The notes under the pieces: generated by a model
The model's input: the letters and a program-made list of their open reading frames with translations, nothing else
What the model was told of the DNA's origin: nothing
Database searches by the model: none
Program-made: the position numbers and the translations under genes
DNA from: Liquorilactobacillus satsumensis DSM 16230 = JCM 12392
GTDB taxonomy: Bacteria > Bacillota > Bacilli > Lactobacillales > Lactobacillaceae
Direction: 5' to 3'
Assembly: GCF_001435195.1 (NCBI RefSeq)
Contig: NZ_AZFQ01000049.1
Location: 1 to 58,337 of the forward strand
Length of the DNA stretch: 58,337 nt
Shown: positions 1 to 7,642 of the stretch, one piece after another
Layout of the letters: the number at the start of each line of letters is the position of its first letter
Position numbering within the stretch: position 1 is the first letter of the stretch

Positions 1-107
1 TTTGCTATGAGTAATTCGAAGTTAGACGGAACATTTTGACTTATGGAACACGTTTACCCGGAATAAAAGAGGGGCTGTGACAAAATTTAACTTTTGTCAC
101 AGCCCCT
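1..107 (+). repeat. Palindromic intergenic element, copy A (cut by window start)
   Basis: This is the right part of the repeat family described in the findings. It begins in the middle of the long palindrome (ttgctatgagtaattcgaag), runs through ttgacttatggaacacg and ends in the gggctgtgacaaaa hairpin. The same string recurs near 33.8, 38.0, 41.5, 48.3 and 58.3 kb. The left half is missing only because the window starts here. Confidence 0.9.
71..106 (-). terminator. Terminator hairpin downstream of queT
   Basis: The arms ggggctgtgacaaaa and ttttgtcacagcccc form a perfect 15-bp stem with a short TTTAAC-type loop. On the minus strand the stem is followed by TCTTTTATT, a U-rich tail. It lies about 50 nt past the queT stop, so it probably ends that transcript. 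It is part of repeat copy A. Confidence 0.75.
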
Positions 108-153
108 AATTGTTCTTTCTCAATTATTTCACAGGAAAATTTTGTTTACATGC

Positions 154-645
154 CTATTTTTCAAGATCAATTCTCTTACTAATGGCCCAAATAATTAACG
201 CACCGGCAAGTACTGAAATAAACTCTCCAATTCCAACAGTCAAATACGTAGCCCAAAATGGTGCTTTACTGATGAAATAAAGCTCAAGTGCAACACTCCA
301 AGAAGAAAAAGCACAAACTAATACGCTAATTGCTAATCTTCCAATACGGGAGTTTACATACCGACTAAGCAGATAACTAATACCTGTCATCATTAAAGTT
401 CCCAAAGAACCAAAAATTACGTCCATTGCGCCTAGGCTTGACCACAGATTAGCAATCACACATCCAATTGTCAGTGCCCAAATATAGCGTTTGTTAAAAA
501 CGGCTAGGTTGTTCAGCATCTCCGATAACCGCAGCTGAATCGGACCATAGCTCCAAGAAGAAAAAGCAACTGTTAAAACAACATAAAGTGCCGCAACCAA
601 TCCGGACTTAACCAAACCGGCTGTTTTTTGATGAGTATTCTCCAA
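154..645 (-). CDS. queT: QueT-family queuosine precursor transporter
   Basis: This is a 163-residue integral membrane protein with about five hydrophobic segments (near residues 14-34, 50-70, 75-95, 105-125 and 133-155). The sequence matches the QueT family of small ECF-type S components, with the early motif SWSYGPIQLRLSEML. QueT is thought to import a queuosine precursor such as preQ1 for tRNA modification; it would need the shared ECF energising module, which is not in this window. The start is TTG, with AAAGAGG eight nt upstream. The function is strongly supported by the preQ1-I riboswitch directly in front of the gene. It is monocistronic and ends in a hairpin terminator. Confidence 0.9.
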   Translation of the reverse strand: MENTHQKTAGLVKSGLVAALYVVLTVAFSSWSYGPIQLRLSEMLNNLAVFNKRYIWALTIGCVIANLWSSLGAMDVIFGSLGTLMMTGISYLLSRYVNSRIGRLAISVLVCAFSSWSVALELYFISKAPFWATYLTVGIGEFISVLAGALIIWAISKRIDLEK

Positions 646-660
646 GTTGAAGACCTCTTT

Positions 661-700
661 CTAGTTTTTTATTATGGTGGGATTTTCGCGAACCACCATT
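661..700 (-). promoter_or_regulatory. preQ1-I riboswitch controlling queT
   Basis: On the minus strand TGGTGG (698-693) pairs with CCACCA (680-675) around a TTCGCGAAAATC loop. It is followed by ATAATAAAAAACTAG, the A-rich tail typical of preQ1-I aptamers, which folds back into the stem and loop. The tail sits just before the AAAGAGG ribosome binding site, so ligand binding would most simply hide the SD and lower translation when preQ1 is plentiful. The assignment rests on the motif order and on the queT gene behind it. Confidence 0.88.
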
Positions 701-714
701 ACACATCGCATTTG

Positions 715-723
715 ATTATATCA
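715..723 (-). promoter_or_regulatory. Extended -10 promoter of queT
   Basis: TGATATAAT on the minus strand is an extended -10 box placed about 15 nt before the riboswitch stem, so transcription would start close to the aptamer. No good -35 box is visible at 16-18 nt, as is common for extended -10 promoters. Confidence 0.6.
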
Positions 724-804
724 GATCCTAGAAAGAAGTGCGACACACTTGGAAAGCAATCCACACTACACCGCATTTTAACTTTGGTTCAATTGAGCTT
801 AATG

Positions 805-3357
805 CTAATTACTTTTACTCAAAAGTGCTCCATTAAATGCATCAAACGTATAAGTTACGCCTTGGAGCTTCAGTTGACCATACTGCATCTGACCATTTTC
901 ATTGTAATAAACTGTTTTATGTTGATCAGCAATGTAAAAGAAGCCCGTCTGCATAGCACCATTATAGGTGTTAAAGTAATACCAGTGCCCGTTAATTTTT
1001 TGTTGCCCATATTGCATCTGACCATTTGAATTATAATAAACGGTCTTTTGCTGTGCTGGAATCTGCTGGAAACCCGTCTGCATGGCGCCATTGTAAGTAT
1101 CAAAGTTATACCAGTGTCCATTAATCAGTTGCTGCCCATACTGCATCTGACCACCATTACCGTAATAAACTATTTTTTGTTGATCTGGTAAGTATTGCAG
1201 ACCGAACTTTTGTGACCCAGTATAGGTATCAAAATAATACCAATGACCGTTAATTTTTTGTTGCCCATATTGCATCTGACCATTGCTTGCATAATAAACT
1301 AACTTATTTTGCGCCGCGAGGTATTGCCATCCCGTCTGCATGGCACCATTATAAGTATCGAAATAATACCACTTGCCGTTAATTTTTTGCTGGCCATACT
1401 GCATTTGACCATTGTCATTGTAATAGACTGTCTTGTTTTGCTCCGGAATCTTTTGGAAGCCAGTCTGCATGGCACCATCGTAAGTGTCAAAGTAGTACCA
1501 CTTACCGTTGATGCGTTGCTGACCATACTGCATTTGACCATCTGAGTTATAGTAAACCGTCTTTTTTTGTGCTGCAATGTACTGGAAACCAGTCTGCATG
1601 GCACCATCATAAGTATCAAAGTAGTACCATTTTCCATTGATGCGTTGCTGACCGTATTGCATTTGACCGTTTGCGCTGTAGTAAACGGTTTTCTTTTGTG
1701 CTGGAATAAATTGGATCCCCGTTTTCATTGCACCATTGCTGGGATCAAAATAATACCATTGATTGTTAATCTTTTGCTGACCGTATTCCATGTTCCCTTG
1801 ACTGTCATAATAGACAACCTTATTTTGAGCCGCAATAGTTACAAATGAGTTCTTGGCCTGCGCACCAGTTGTAGGATCAAAGTAGGTCCACTTGCCATTA
1901 ATCAGCTGCTGGCCATAAACCATTCTTCCTTGGCTATCGTAATAAACGACCTTATTTTGCGCCGCAATCCACTTATATCCTGTTGCAGCTTTCCCGGTAG
2001 TCTCATCGTAATAGTACCAATGCCCATTAACTTCCTTTTGGCCGCTCAACTTGACCTGGTTGCCTGAAAGAATCGCCGCACCGGCGCTGTTATTTAAAAA
2101 TCCGCTATATGAAATAGTCGCATCTAGATAACCATTATAGCCCGCAAGCTTAGTCTGTGAGCTATCTTGCCACGCACCATAAGACGTGTTCCTCAAATCA
2201 CTTGCCTCAGGATGATATACATACTGTGCAATCCAGGTATGGTCTTTACCGACTGTCTCTGAAACTTCACTTAATTCAGGATATTCAAGACTCGCGTAAA
2301 CACCATGATTAGTATAGCCAGCCTTGCTTAAAATATTCCAAAATGACTGCAATGATGTCCCTACACCTGCGTACTTAGTGGTGTCTTTTTCCATATCTGC
2401 AATAATCAACGTTAAATCTGAAAAGTTGTTGGCCGTCAAAACACTCTTTAAATAATCGGCTTCGGCCACCGCCTGAGCTGTAGAAGAAAAACGTGCAAAA
2501 TGATAGACATCGACATTCAACCCTGCATTCACAGCTGCTTTAATCTGTTTAATTGCATAGGGGTTAGTGTAGTCATTGCCCTCAGTCAACTTAACAATTA
2601 CTGTTGTGACACCTTTTTCTTTCAGTGTATTAAAGTTGGCTTGAGACATTTCACTTTGCCACGATGAAACATCAACCGCATCTACTCGTGGACGACTGGA
2701 ATCTCCAATATTCCAACTATCAATCTCATTATCAGCAGCTAAAACTTTTAGTTTAGCGGACGTCGCTGCCTGATCCTTACTGGTTGTGTCACTAGTCTCA
2801 GTTGAAGTACTTTTATTTGTTACAGTATTAGCAGGCGTTTTCTGAGCAGCAGTCTGTTCAGTTGACGAAGAAGCTGCCACTTCGCTTTTAACAGCTGCAG
2901 GCGTTTTTTCAGCTGAACTGGAGACTGCAGGTGTATTATCTTGGACAGCTGTTGCTGAACTCGAGCTAGCGCTGGTTTTTTGCGTTACATCTGCAGCAGT
3001 CGTTTCACTTTGAGTTTGAGCTTCAACTTTAACCGCACTCGTTGTCGCTGTTGTTCCAGTTGCTGTTGTCTTGGAAGCAGCACTCGTGTCAGCGGTACTG
3101 CTACTACTGCTGCTTGTGCTATTACTTGCGCTGCTTTGGTCTGCTTGCGCACTTGTTGTCGCTTCGGCAGTTGAGCTGCTGCTGTTTGAACTTTGTGTGA
3201 CGGTCGCAGCCGGTGCTGTTTGATCTGCTTGCACTGGTTGGGCGAACAATGCACCTGAAGTAAGTGCTAATGCAGTTACCCCCGAAACAACATAGCTTTT
3301 CTTACTTTTACGTGCCTTTTGTTCCCGCAGTAAGCGCTTCATCTGTTTAACTTTCAA
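805..3357 (-). CDS. Secreted GH25 muramidase with YG-type wall-binding repeats
   Basis: This is an 850-residue exported lysozyme-like hydrolase that would cleave the peptidoglycan glycan chain. A long basic leader with a hydrophobic core ends near PVQA/DQ (residue 44). A Ser/Thr/Ala-rich low-complexity linker covers about residues 45-205. The GH25 domain spans about 222-425, with the acidic catalytic motifs VDVSSW (Asp229) and ADMEKD (Asp321, Glu323). Nine repeats of 43 residues follow (about 438-825), then a partial one, each with a W-YYFD-x-GAMQTG and VYYNxNGQMQYG pattern like glucan-binding or choline-binding repeats. The TTG start has GGGGAG seven nt upstream; an ATG five codons later is the alternative. 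There is no LPXTG motif, so surface retention would depend on the repeats. It may be an autolysin or act in cell separation. Confidence 0.9.
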   Translation of the reverse strand: MKVKQMKRLLREQKARKSKKSYVVSGVTALALTSGALFAQPVQADQTAPAATVTQSSNSSSSTAEATTSAQADQSSASNSTSSSSSSTADTSAASKTTATGTTATTSAVKVEAQTQSETTAADVTQKTSASSSSATAVQDNTPAVSSSAEKTPAAVKSEVAASSSTEQTAAQKTPANTVTNKSTSTETSDTTSKDQAATSAKLKVLAADNEIDSWNIGDSSRPRVDAVDVSSWQSEMSQANFNTLKEKGVTTVIVKLTEGNDYTNPYAIKQIKAAVNAGLNVDVYHFARFSSTAQAVAEADYLKSVLTANNFSDLTLIIADMEKDTTKYAGVGTSLQSFWNILSKAGYTNHGVYASLEYPELSEVSETVGKDHTWIAQYVYHPEASDLRNTSYGAWQDSSQTKLAGYNGYLDATISYSGFLNNSAGAAILSGNQVKLSGQKEVNGHWYYYDETTGKAATGYKWIAAQNKVVYYDSQGRMVYGQQLINGKWTYFDPTTGAQAKNSFVTIAAQNKVVYYDSQGNMEYGQQKINNQWYYFDPSNGAMKTGIQFIPAQKKTVYYSANGQMQYGQQRINGKWYYFDTYDGAMQTGFQYIAAQKKTVYYNSDGQMQYGQQRINGKWYYFDTYDGAMQTGFQKIPEQNKTVYYNDNGQMQYGQQKINGKWYYFDTYNGAMQTGWQYLAAQNKLVYYASNGQMQYGQQKINGHWYYFDTYTGSQKFGLQYLPDQQKIVYYGNGGQMQYGQQLINGHWYNFDTYNGAMQTGFQQIPAQQKTVYYNSNGQMQYGQQKINGHWYYFNTYNGAMQTGFFYIADQHKTVYYNENGQMQYGQLKLQGVTYTFDAFNGALLSKSN
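808..2043 (-). repeat. Nine tandem 129-bp repeats coding the wall-binding domain
   Basis: The 3' part of the GH25 gene holds nine in-frame units of about 129 bp (43 codons). They share the YGQQxING-W core and diverge mostly at third positions and at a few residues. Middle units (residues about 520-780) are more alike than the first two, which suggests recent duplication or gene conversion there. Confidence 0.85.
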
Positions 3358-3453
3358 TTCTCTTCTCCCCTACCCTGTAATTTTTGAACTTTCCCTCTAG
3401 CTTGAAAGAATACCCTATAATAACTATCGGAATTTTTTTCTGTTTTTTAAGAC

Positions 3454-3485
3454 TAAAAAAACGCCGAGTTGGATTCCCCCGACGT
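3454..3485 (-). terminator. Rho-independent terminator after the terC-cof-AKR group
   Basis: On the minus strand ACGTCGGG pairs with CTCGGCGT over eight positions (two G-U pairs), followed by seven T. It lies about 75 nt beyond the stop of the aldo/keto reductase gene and would end that transcript before the GH25 gene. Confidence 0.7.
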
Positions 3486-3560
3486 AATTTTAACAAAAAT
3501 CAGTATAATATTTAAGCGCTTTTTAATTTTTTTATCAAGATTACACTATTTTTTTTAGAA

Positions 3561-4550
3561 TTACTGCAAAATTTCTGTTAATTGCTGTAATTCCGCTTTC
3601 GAAAATGCTAAATTCTTAACAGCGCCTAAATCATCCTCTAGATGTTTAAGACTTGTTGTCCCAATAATCACACTCGCTACAACCTCATTGCGCAACAACC
3701 ATGCCAGCGCCAATTGGGACAAGTTCTGCCCCCGTGCACTTGCAATCTTATTCAAAGCGTGCAGCTTCTGTTCGACTGCAGCAGTTCCGTTATCAAATAC
3801 TGCTTGACTCGTACGATGAATCTTGAAGTCTTCAGGAATTCTCTTCAAATAGCGTGCACTTAAAAGTCCTTCAGCCAAAGGACCATACGCAACTAAGCCT
3901 TTTTTTGCCTCTTTCAAGGTCGCTAACAAGCCATCCTTTTCAACACTCTGATTTAACATATTATAAGAAACCTGGTTCACGGTAAAAGGAGTCCCTAAGT
4001 CTTTAAAGATCTCAACTGCACGTTTAGTTTGGGCACTATCAAAATTCGAAATTCCAATATAGAGCGCCTTGCCTTCACGGACAACCTGGTCAAGTGCCTG
4101 TAGCGATTCGAAAAGATCAGTCTGCGGATCAAAACGATGTGCATAGTAAATATCGACATAATCTGTTCCCAAACGTTGCAGGCTATGTTCGACTGACTGT
4201 AGAATTGATTTACGTGAGAGAAATTCCCCAAAGGGTCCGGGACCTGTCCGAAACCCTACTTTGGTAGTAATCACCAATTCATCACGATAGGGTTTCAATT
4301 CAGCTCGCAGCAAGTTACCCAATAAGGACTCAGCTGACCCCACTTCAGGTGAACCATAACGATCAGCGCAATCAAAGCTAAAGATGCCCCTGTCAAACGC
4401 CTGTAAAATTAAGTTCTTGCGCTCATAGTAAGGACTGCTACTGTCAAAATGATGCCATAACCCTAACGAAACAACTGGTAAGACTAATCCAGTATTTCCT
4501 ACGCGACGTACTGGCAAATTGGAATATCTTTTCTCATTAGCTAAATACAT
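3561..4550 (-). CDS. Aldo/keto reductase
   Basis: This is a 329-residue NADP(H)-dependent aldo/keto reductase with a TIM-barrel fold. The catalytic tetrad is readable as Asp60 and Tyr65 in FDCADRYG, Lys97 in ITTKVG and His138 in YYAHRFD. The cofactor-binding C-terminus carries SVIIGTTSLKHLEDDL. The domain resembles the L-glyceraldehyde-3-phosphate reductase or YghZ-like branch, but the substrate cannot be told from sequence. An in-frame TTG lies seven codons upstream (4571), but AAAGGG falls inside that extension and is nine nt before the ATG at 4550, which I take as the start. It is last in a likely three-gene unit with the Cof phosphatase and TerC genes. Confidence 0.88.
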   Translation of the reverse strand: MYLANEKRYSNLPVRRVGNTGLVLPVVSLGLWHHFDSSSPYYERKNLILQAFDRGIFSFDCADRYGSPEVGSAESLLGNLLRAELKPYRDELVITTKVGFRTGPGPFGEFLSRKSILQSVEHSLQRLGTDYVDIYYAHRFDPQTDLFESLQALDQVVREGKALYIGISNFDSAQTKRAVEIFKDLGTPFTVNQVSYNMLNQSVEKDGLLATLKEAKKGLVAYGPLAEGLLSARYLKRIPEDFKIHRTSQAVFDNGTAAVEQKLHALNKIASARGQNLSQLALAWLLRNEVVASVIIGTTSLKHLEDDLGAVKNLAFSKAELQQLTEILQ

Positions 4551-4623
4551 ACACTCATTCCCTTTCTGCAATTTTCAATTCAAACCATTTGGCTACTTGA
4601 TACCCCTTCACTACTTGAAATGC

Positions 4624-5451
4624 TTAGCTAGTATGTTTTAAAACAAATTTTTCAATCACTTCAGCCACTGCACTATGATTATTGTCGCGTTTGGCAATAT
4701 AATCAGCCACATCTTTAACAAACTGGCGTCCGTTTTGCACTGACACACCTAACCCTGCTTGCTGAATCATTGCAAGGTCATTGCTATTATCTCCGATTGC
4801 AATAATTTCTGCAGGTTTAATGCCTAGGCGTGTCCCCAATGCCAAGCTTGCCTTACCCTTATCAGCAGTCACAGGGTTAAATTCTATATAACGGTCCGAA
4901 GAAAAAGTAACGTTCAGCGGGAATGAAAATTGTTCATGCACAACCTGCTCGACTTTTTTTCTTTCTGCTCGCGTAGGAACACTGAAAAGAATCTTTACCA
5001 GCCTTTGTCCTCTCAATTGCGAAATATCCGGTTTATCCAGATCGATCCAACCGTTAATTCTACCTGCCAAGTAATCGATTTCATCTTGTTGCATATTCCA
5101 AATATAGAGCTTGTCCAAGGTGTAAACATGAACACAGTACTGTGCCTGTACCCCTAACTTGAATAAAGCCTCTACTTGAGCAAAAGGCATCTCATTGACC
5201 AGCAAAATGCGATTTTGATAATTTTCTACAACCGCACCGCCATTAAAAGAAATGACGTACGCATCCTTTTTCTGATACAAGCCAAGCTGTTGCAAATTAT
5301 CCTGAACTGTCAGAAAGTTACGTCCTGTATTGGGGACAAAATAAACCCCTTGTTCAACCGCCGCCTTAATTGCTGCTGTATTTTCTGCAGTAATCTGCTT
5401 ACTGTCGGTCAATAAAGTCTCGTCCATGTCGCACACTATCATTTTATACAT
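4624..5451 (-). CDS. Cof-type HAD-IIB phosphatase
   Basis: This is a 275-residue member of the Cof subfamily of haloacid dehalogenase phosphatases. Motif I is CDMDETLLT near the N-terminus (Asp8 nucleophile, Asp10 acid/base), motif III includes the Lys of TADKGKA, and motif IV is IGDNSNDLAMI. The C2B cap occupies the middle. Members dephosphorylate sugar phosphates, flavin nucleotides or pyridoxal phosphate; the substrate here is open. The gene begins 19 nt downstream of the TerC gene stop and is probably co-transcribed with it. Confidence 0.9.
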   Translation of the reverse strand: MYKMIVCDMDETLLTDSKQITAENTAAIKAAVEQGVYFVPNTGRNFLTVQDNLQQLGLYQKKDAYVISFNGGAVVENYQNRILLVNEMPFAQVEALFKLGVQAQYCVHVYTLDKLYIWNMQQDEIDYLAGRINGWIDLDKPDISQLRGQRLVKILFSVPTRAERKKVEQVVHEQFSFPLNVTFSSDRYIEFNPVTADKGKASLALGTRLGIKPAEIIAIGDNSNDLAMIQQAGLGVSVQNGRQFVKDVADYIAKRDNNHSAVAEVIEKFVLKHTS

Positions 5452-5470
5452 TTCTTACCGCCATTCTTCT

Positions 5471-6193
5471 CTAATGTCTAAGCCGATTAACAATAAAAGT
5501 TACTAAAATTGCTAGAAAAACCACACCTGCAAACAAGGGTGCCGGAATCTCAATTCCAATCATTGGAATCGACAAGAAAAGTTTAAATGCAATCAATGCA
5601 ATCAACGCATATGCCATAACTTCCAATTCAGGAATAATCTCCATTAACCTGATAATGATTTCGGCAATTCCACGCATACACAAAATTCCAATCATGCCTC
5701 CAATTAAAACAATGACCGGGTTGTTAGAGATCGCCAGTGAAGCTAGCACTGAATCGATTGAAAAAACAATATCCATTAACTCAATCGAGATAACTACTGA
5801 CCAAAATAAAGGTAAAATCCGCTTGCGCCGAACCTTCTTTTTGGCAGCTGCTGGATATGCCATGTGATAGAAATGCATCACCGCCAAATACAGGAGATAC
5901 CCTGCTCCTAAAACTTTAATCTCCCAGAAGTTGATTAAATACGTGCCAATTCCGATAATTAAAAACCGAAAAACATATGCTCCCCAAAGACCATAAAAAA
6001 GAGATTTTTCCTGCTCCTTTTTATTTGGCAACGCTTTGGTTTGAGCTGCCAGAACAATTGCATTATCCACGGAAAGCAGACATTCGATTAGTGCCAAGGA
6101 CAAGATAACGATCCAGTCACTGCCAGATTCGATCACCGTTGCCCAATTGTGAACGTCAAAAAAAGGCCCGTATAGTTTTGAAATGATACCCAA
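5471..6193 (-). CDS. TerC/YkoY-family membrane protein, probable metal (Mn2+) exporter
   Basis: This is a 240-residue polytopic protein with about seven membrane segments. It has the two TerC acidic motifs: LLSVDNAIVLA near residue 40 and VFSIDSVLASLAIS in the second half. Family members (TerC, YkoY, YceF, MeeF) are linked to manganese export or metal loading of exported proteins. The start is TTG, with GGGGAG eight nt upstream. No yybP-ykoY riboswitch is recognisable in the 87 nt upstream, although such genes often carry one. It heads the likely operon terC-cof-AKR. Manganese as substrate is inferred from the family. Confidence 0.85.
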   Translation of the reverse strand: MGIISKLYGPFFDVHNWATVIESGSDWIVILSLALIECLLSVDNAIVLAAQTKALPNKKEQEKSLFYGLWGAYVFRFLIIGIGTYLINFWEIKVLGAGYLLYLAVMHFYHMAYPAAAKKKVRRKRILPLFWSVVISIELMDIVFSIDSVLASLAISNNPVIVLIGGMIGILCMRGIAEIIIRLMEIIPELEVMAYALIALIAFKLFLSIPMIGIEIPAPLFAGVVFLAILVTFIVNRLRH

Positions 6194-6280
6194 AAAAGTA
6201 TCTCCCCTCTAAATCAGTTAGTTAACACTTAAATTTTAGCATACAAAATTTCGTGGTGGAACAGCTTTATTTATGAATTT

Positions 6281-6694
6281 TCAGTTTAACGGCAAAGTAA
6301 CATCTTCATCCGTATCCGCAGCTGCGGCTGGCTGCTTTTGGGGATATTTTCCTTGCAAATATCCTTTGATCAATCCATAAATTGCAGCGCGTTCCTTCCC
6401 AGATAGCAAATGCCCTTCAAGCACAAGCTGATTATTAAGTGCAAAAACATCCGATAAATCAAGAACTTGCGAATTTCGCCCCACCATAAAATCAAGTGAG
6501 ACACCAAAAAAACGAGCTAACCGATAAACATCTAAATACGAGGGTGTATTAATTCCACGCTCCCAACTACCGATCTGTGGTCCAGTATTAGGCCGCTGAC
6601 TTATTTTATCGTCCATCGTGTTCAACTTTGCGGCTAACTCCGCAAGTGTTAACCCGCGGCCAGTCCGTAATGCTTTTAATTGTTCTGGAAACAT
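6281..6694 (-). CDS. XRE-family transcriptional regulator
   Basis: This is a 137-residue protein. An N-terminal Cro/C1-type helix-turn-helix covers residues 1-72 (LKALRTGRGLTLAELAAKLN, then IGSWERGINTPSYLDVYRLARFF). It is followed by a helix (residues about 85-118) and an acidic, Ala-rich tail. No ligand or peptidase domain is visible. The ATG has AAAGGGGG seven nt upstream. It is divergent from the hydrolase gene and could regulate that promoter or itself; this is unproven. Confidence 0.88.
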   Translation of the reverse strand: MFPEQLKALRTGRGLTLAELAAKLNTMDDKISQRPNTGPQIGSWERGINTPSYLDVYRLARFFGVSLDFMVGRNSQVLDLSDVFALNNQLVLEGHLLSGKERAAIYGLIKGYLQGKYPQKQPAAAADTDEDVTLPLN

Positions 6695-6774
6695 TTAGGT
6701 TCCCCCTTTACTTACATTAATATCTTATATCAATTATCATACTCTGTTTGACTTTTCACACCAAAGAAACAACA

Positions 6775-6783
6775 TGTTATAAT
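6775..6783 (+). promoter_or_regulatory. Extended -10 promoter of the alpha/beta hydrolase gene
   Basis: TGTTATAAT is a perfect extended -10 box, predicting a transcript start near 6790. It overlaps an in-frame ATG at 6782, which therefore cannot be the translation start and supports the ATG at 6812. Confidence 0.6.
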
Positions 6784-6811
6784 GATGGAAAAAAGAAGGA
6801 TCGATAATTTT

Positions 6812-7642
6812 ATGACAATTAAAGAACTTAAAATTCCACTAAATAATAATACTGTGGCAACTGTGACCGCTTATTTGCGCCCGCAGCTTTACGCGGGACA
6901 GACTTTTCCTGGATTAATTATTTGTGCAGGTGGGAGTTTCACACAGCTCTCTGAACGTGAAACAGTCGCAGGCGCACTGGCATACTATGCGCGCGGTTTC
7001 AATGTTTTCGCGCTCCACTATTCATTACTCGCAGACTATACCCCGCTTTATCCGCAGCCGCTTTATGAACTCGCCGCCACAATCGCCTATTTACGCAAAA
7101 ATGCTGCTAAATTCAAGCAGCAACCGCATGCAATTGCAATGCTGGGGCTGTCTGCCGGGGGCCATCTTGTTTCCGCACTTGCCGGAACCTGGGCAACTGT
7201 TAAACTTGCTGAAGAAACACAACTAGACAACGAAGCAATTCGACCCAATGCACAGTTGCTCGCTTATCCTGTCACTGACCTTACGAGTGGCTGGCCAAAA
7301 GATTTTGCAGAAGTTAAAAAAATCACTCAAACTCCTGAACTAATTAACACCCAAAAATTAGTCAATCAAGCCACCCCGCCAACCTTCATCTGGAATTCAC
7401 AAACTGATGCAGCCGTAGCACCTTCTAATACGCTTAACTATGTTGCAGCACTTGCCAAAAATAAAATTTCTTTTGAAGCGCATACCTTCTCATCCGGTCT
7501 TCATGGAACAGTCTTAGCAAATGAATTGACTGCCAGACCGCAAAAAGGCGCTGCTGATATTGATCCGCATGTTGCCACTTGGTTCGAATTATCACTCCAA
7601 TGGCTTGCCCAAGTACTCCCAGCCGCAAAAGAACAAGACTAA
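6812..7642 (+). CDS. Alpha/beta hydrolase (esterase/acylhydrolase type)
   Basis: This is a 276-residue cytoplasmic alpha/beta hydrolase. It has the oxyanion-hole region ICAGGSF, the nucleophile elbow GLSAGGHL (Ser114), an acid region around NSQTDAAVAP and the late histidine in SSGLHGTVLAN. The layout resembles the BD-FAE/acetylxylan-esterase-like group common in lactobacilli; the substrate is unknown. An upstream ATG at 6782 lies in the promoter -10 box, so ATG 6812 (AAGGA 11 nt upstream) is preferred. Its TAA shares four bases with the addA stop on the other strand. Confidence 0.85.
   Translation: MTIKELKIPLNNNTVATVTAYLRPQLYAGQTFPGLIICAGGSFTQLSERETVAGALAYYARGFNVFALHYSLLADYTPLYPQPLYELAATIAYLRKNAAKFKQQPHAIAMLGLSAGGHLVSALAGTWATVKLAEETQLDNEAIRPNAQLLAYPVTDLTSGWPKDFAEVKKITQTPELINTQKLVNQATPPTFIWNSQTDAAVAPSNTLNYVAALAKNKISFEAHTFSSGLHGTVLANELTARPQKGAADIDPHVATWFELSLQWLAQVLPAAKEQD

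Noticed and set aside
628-1029. 133-codon plus-strand ORF over the queT leader and GH25 3' end
   Set aside because: It is a shadow of the GH25 repeats and crosses the riboswitch; no SD.
808-2043. Regular 129-bp repeats as a possible CRISPR or satellite
   Set aside because: The units are in frame, contiguous and coding; there are no spacers.
5471-6280. yybP-ykoY Mn2+ riboswitch before terC
   Set aside because: Only 87 nt lie upstream and none of the conserved loops is recognisable.
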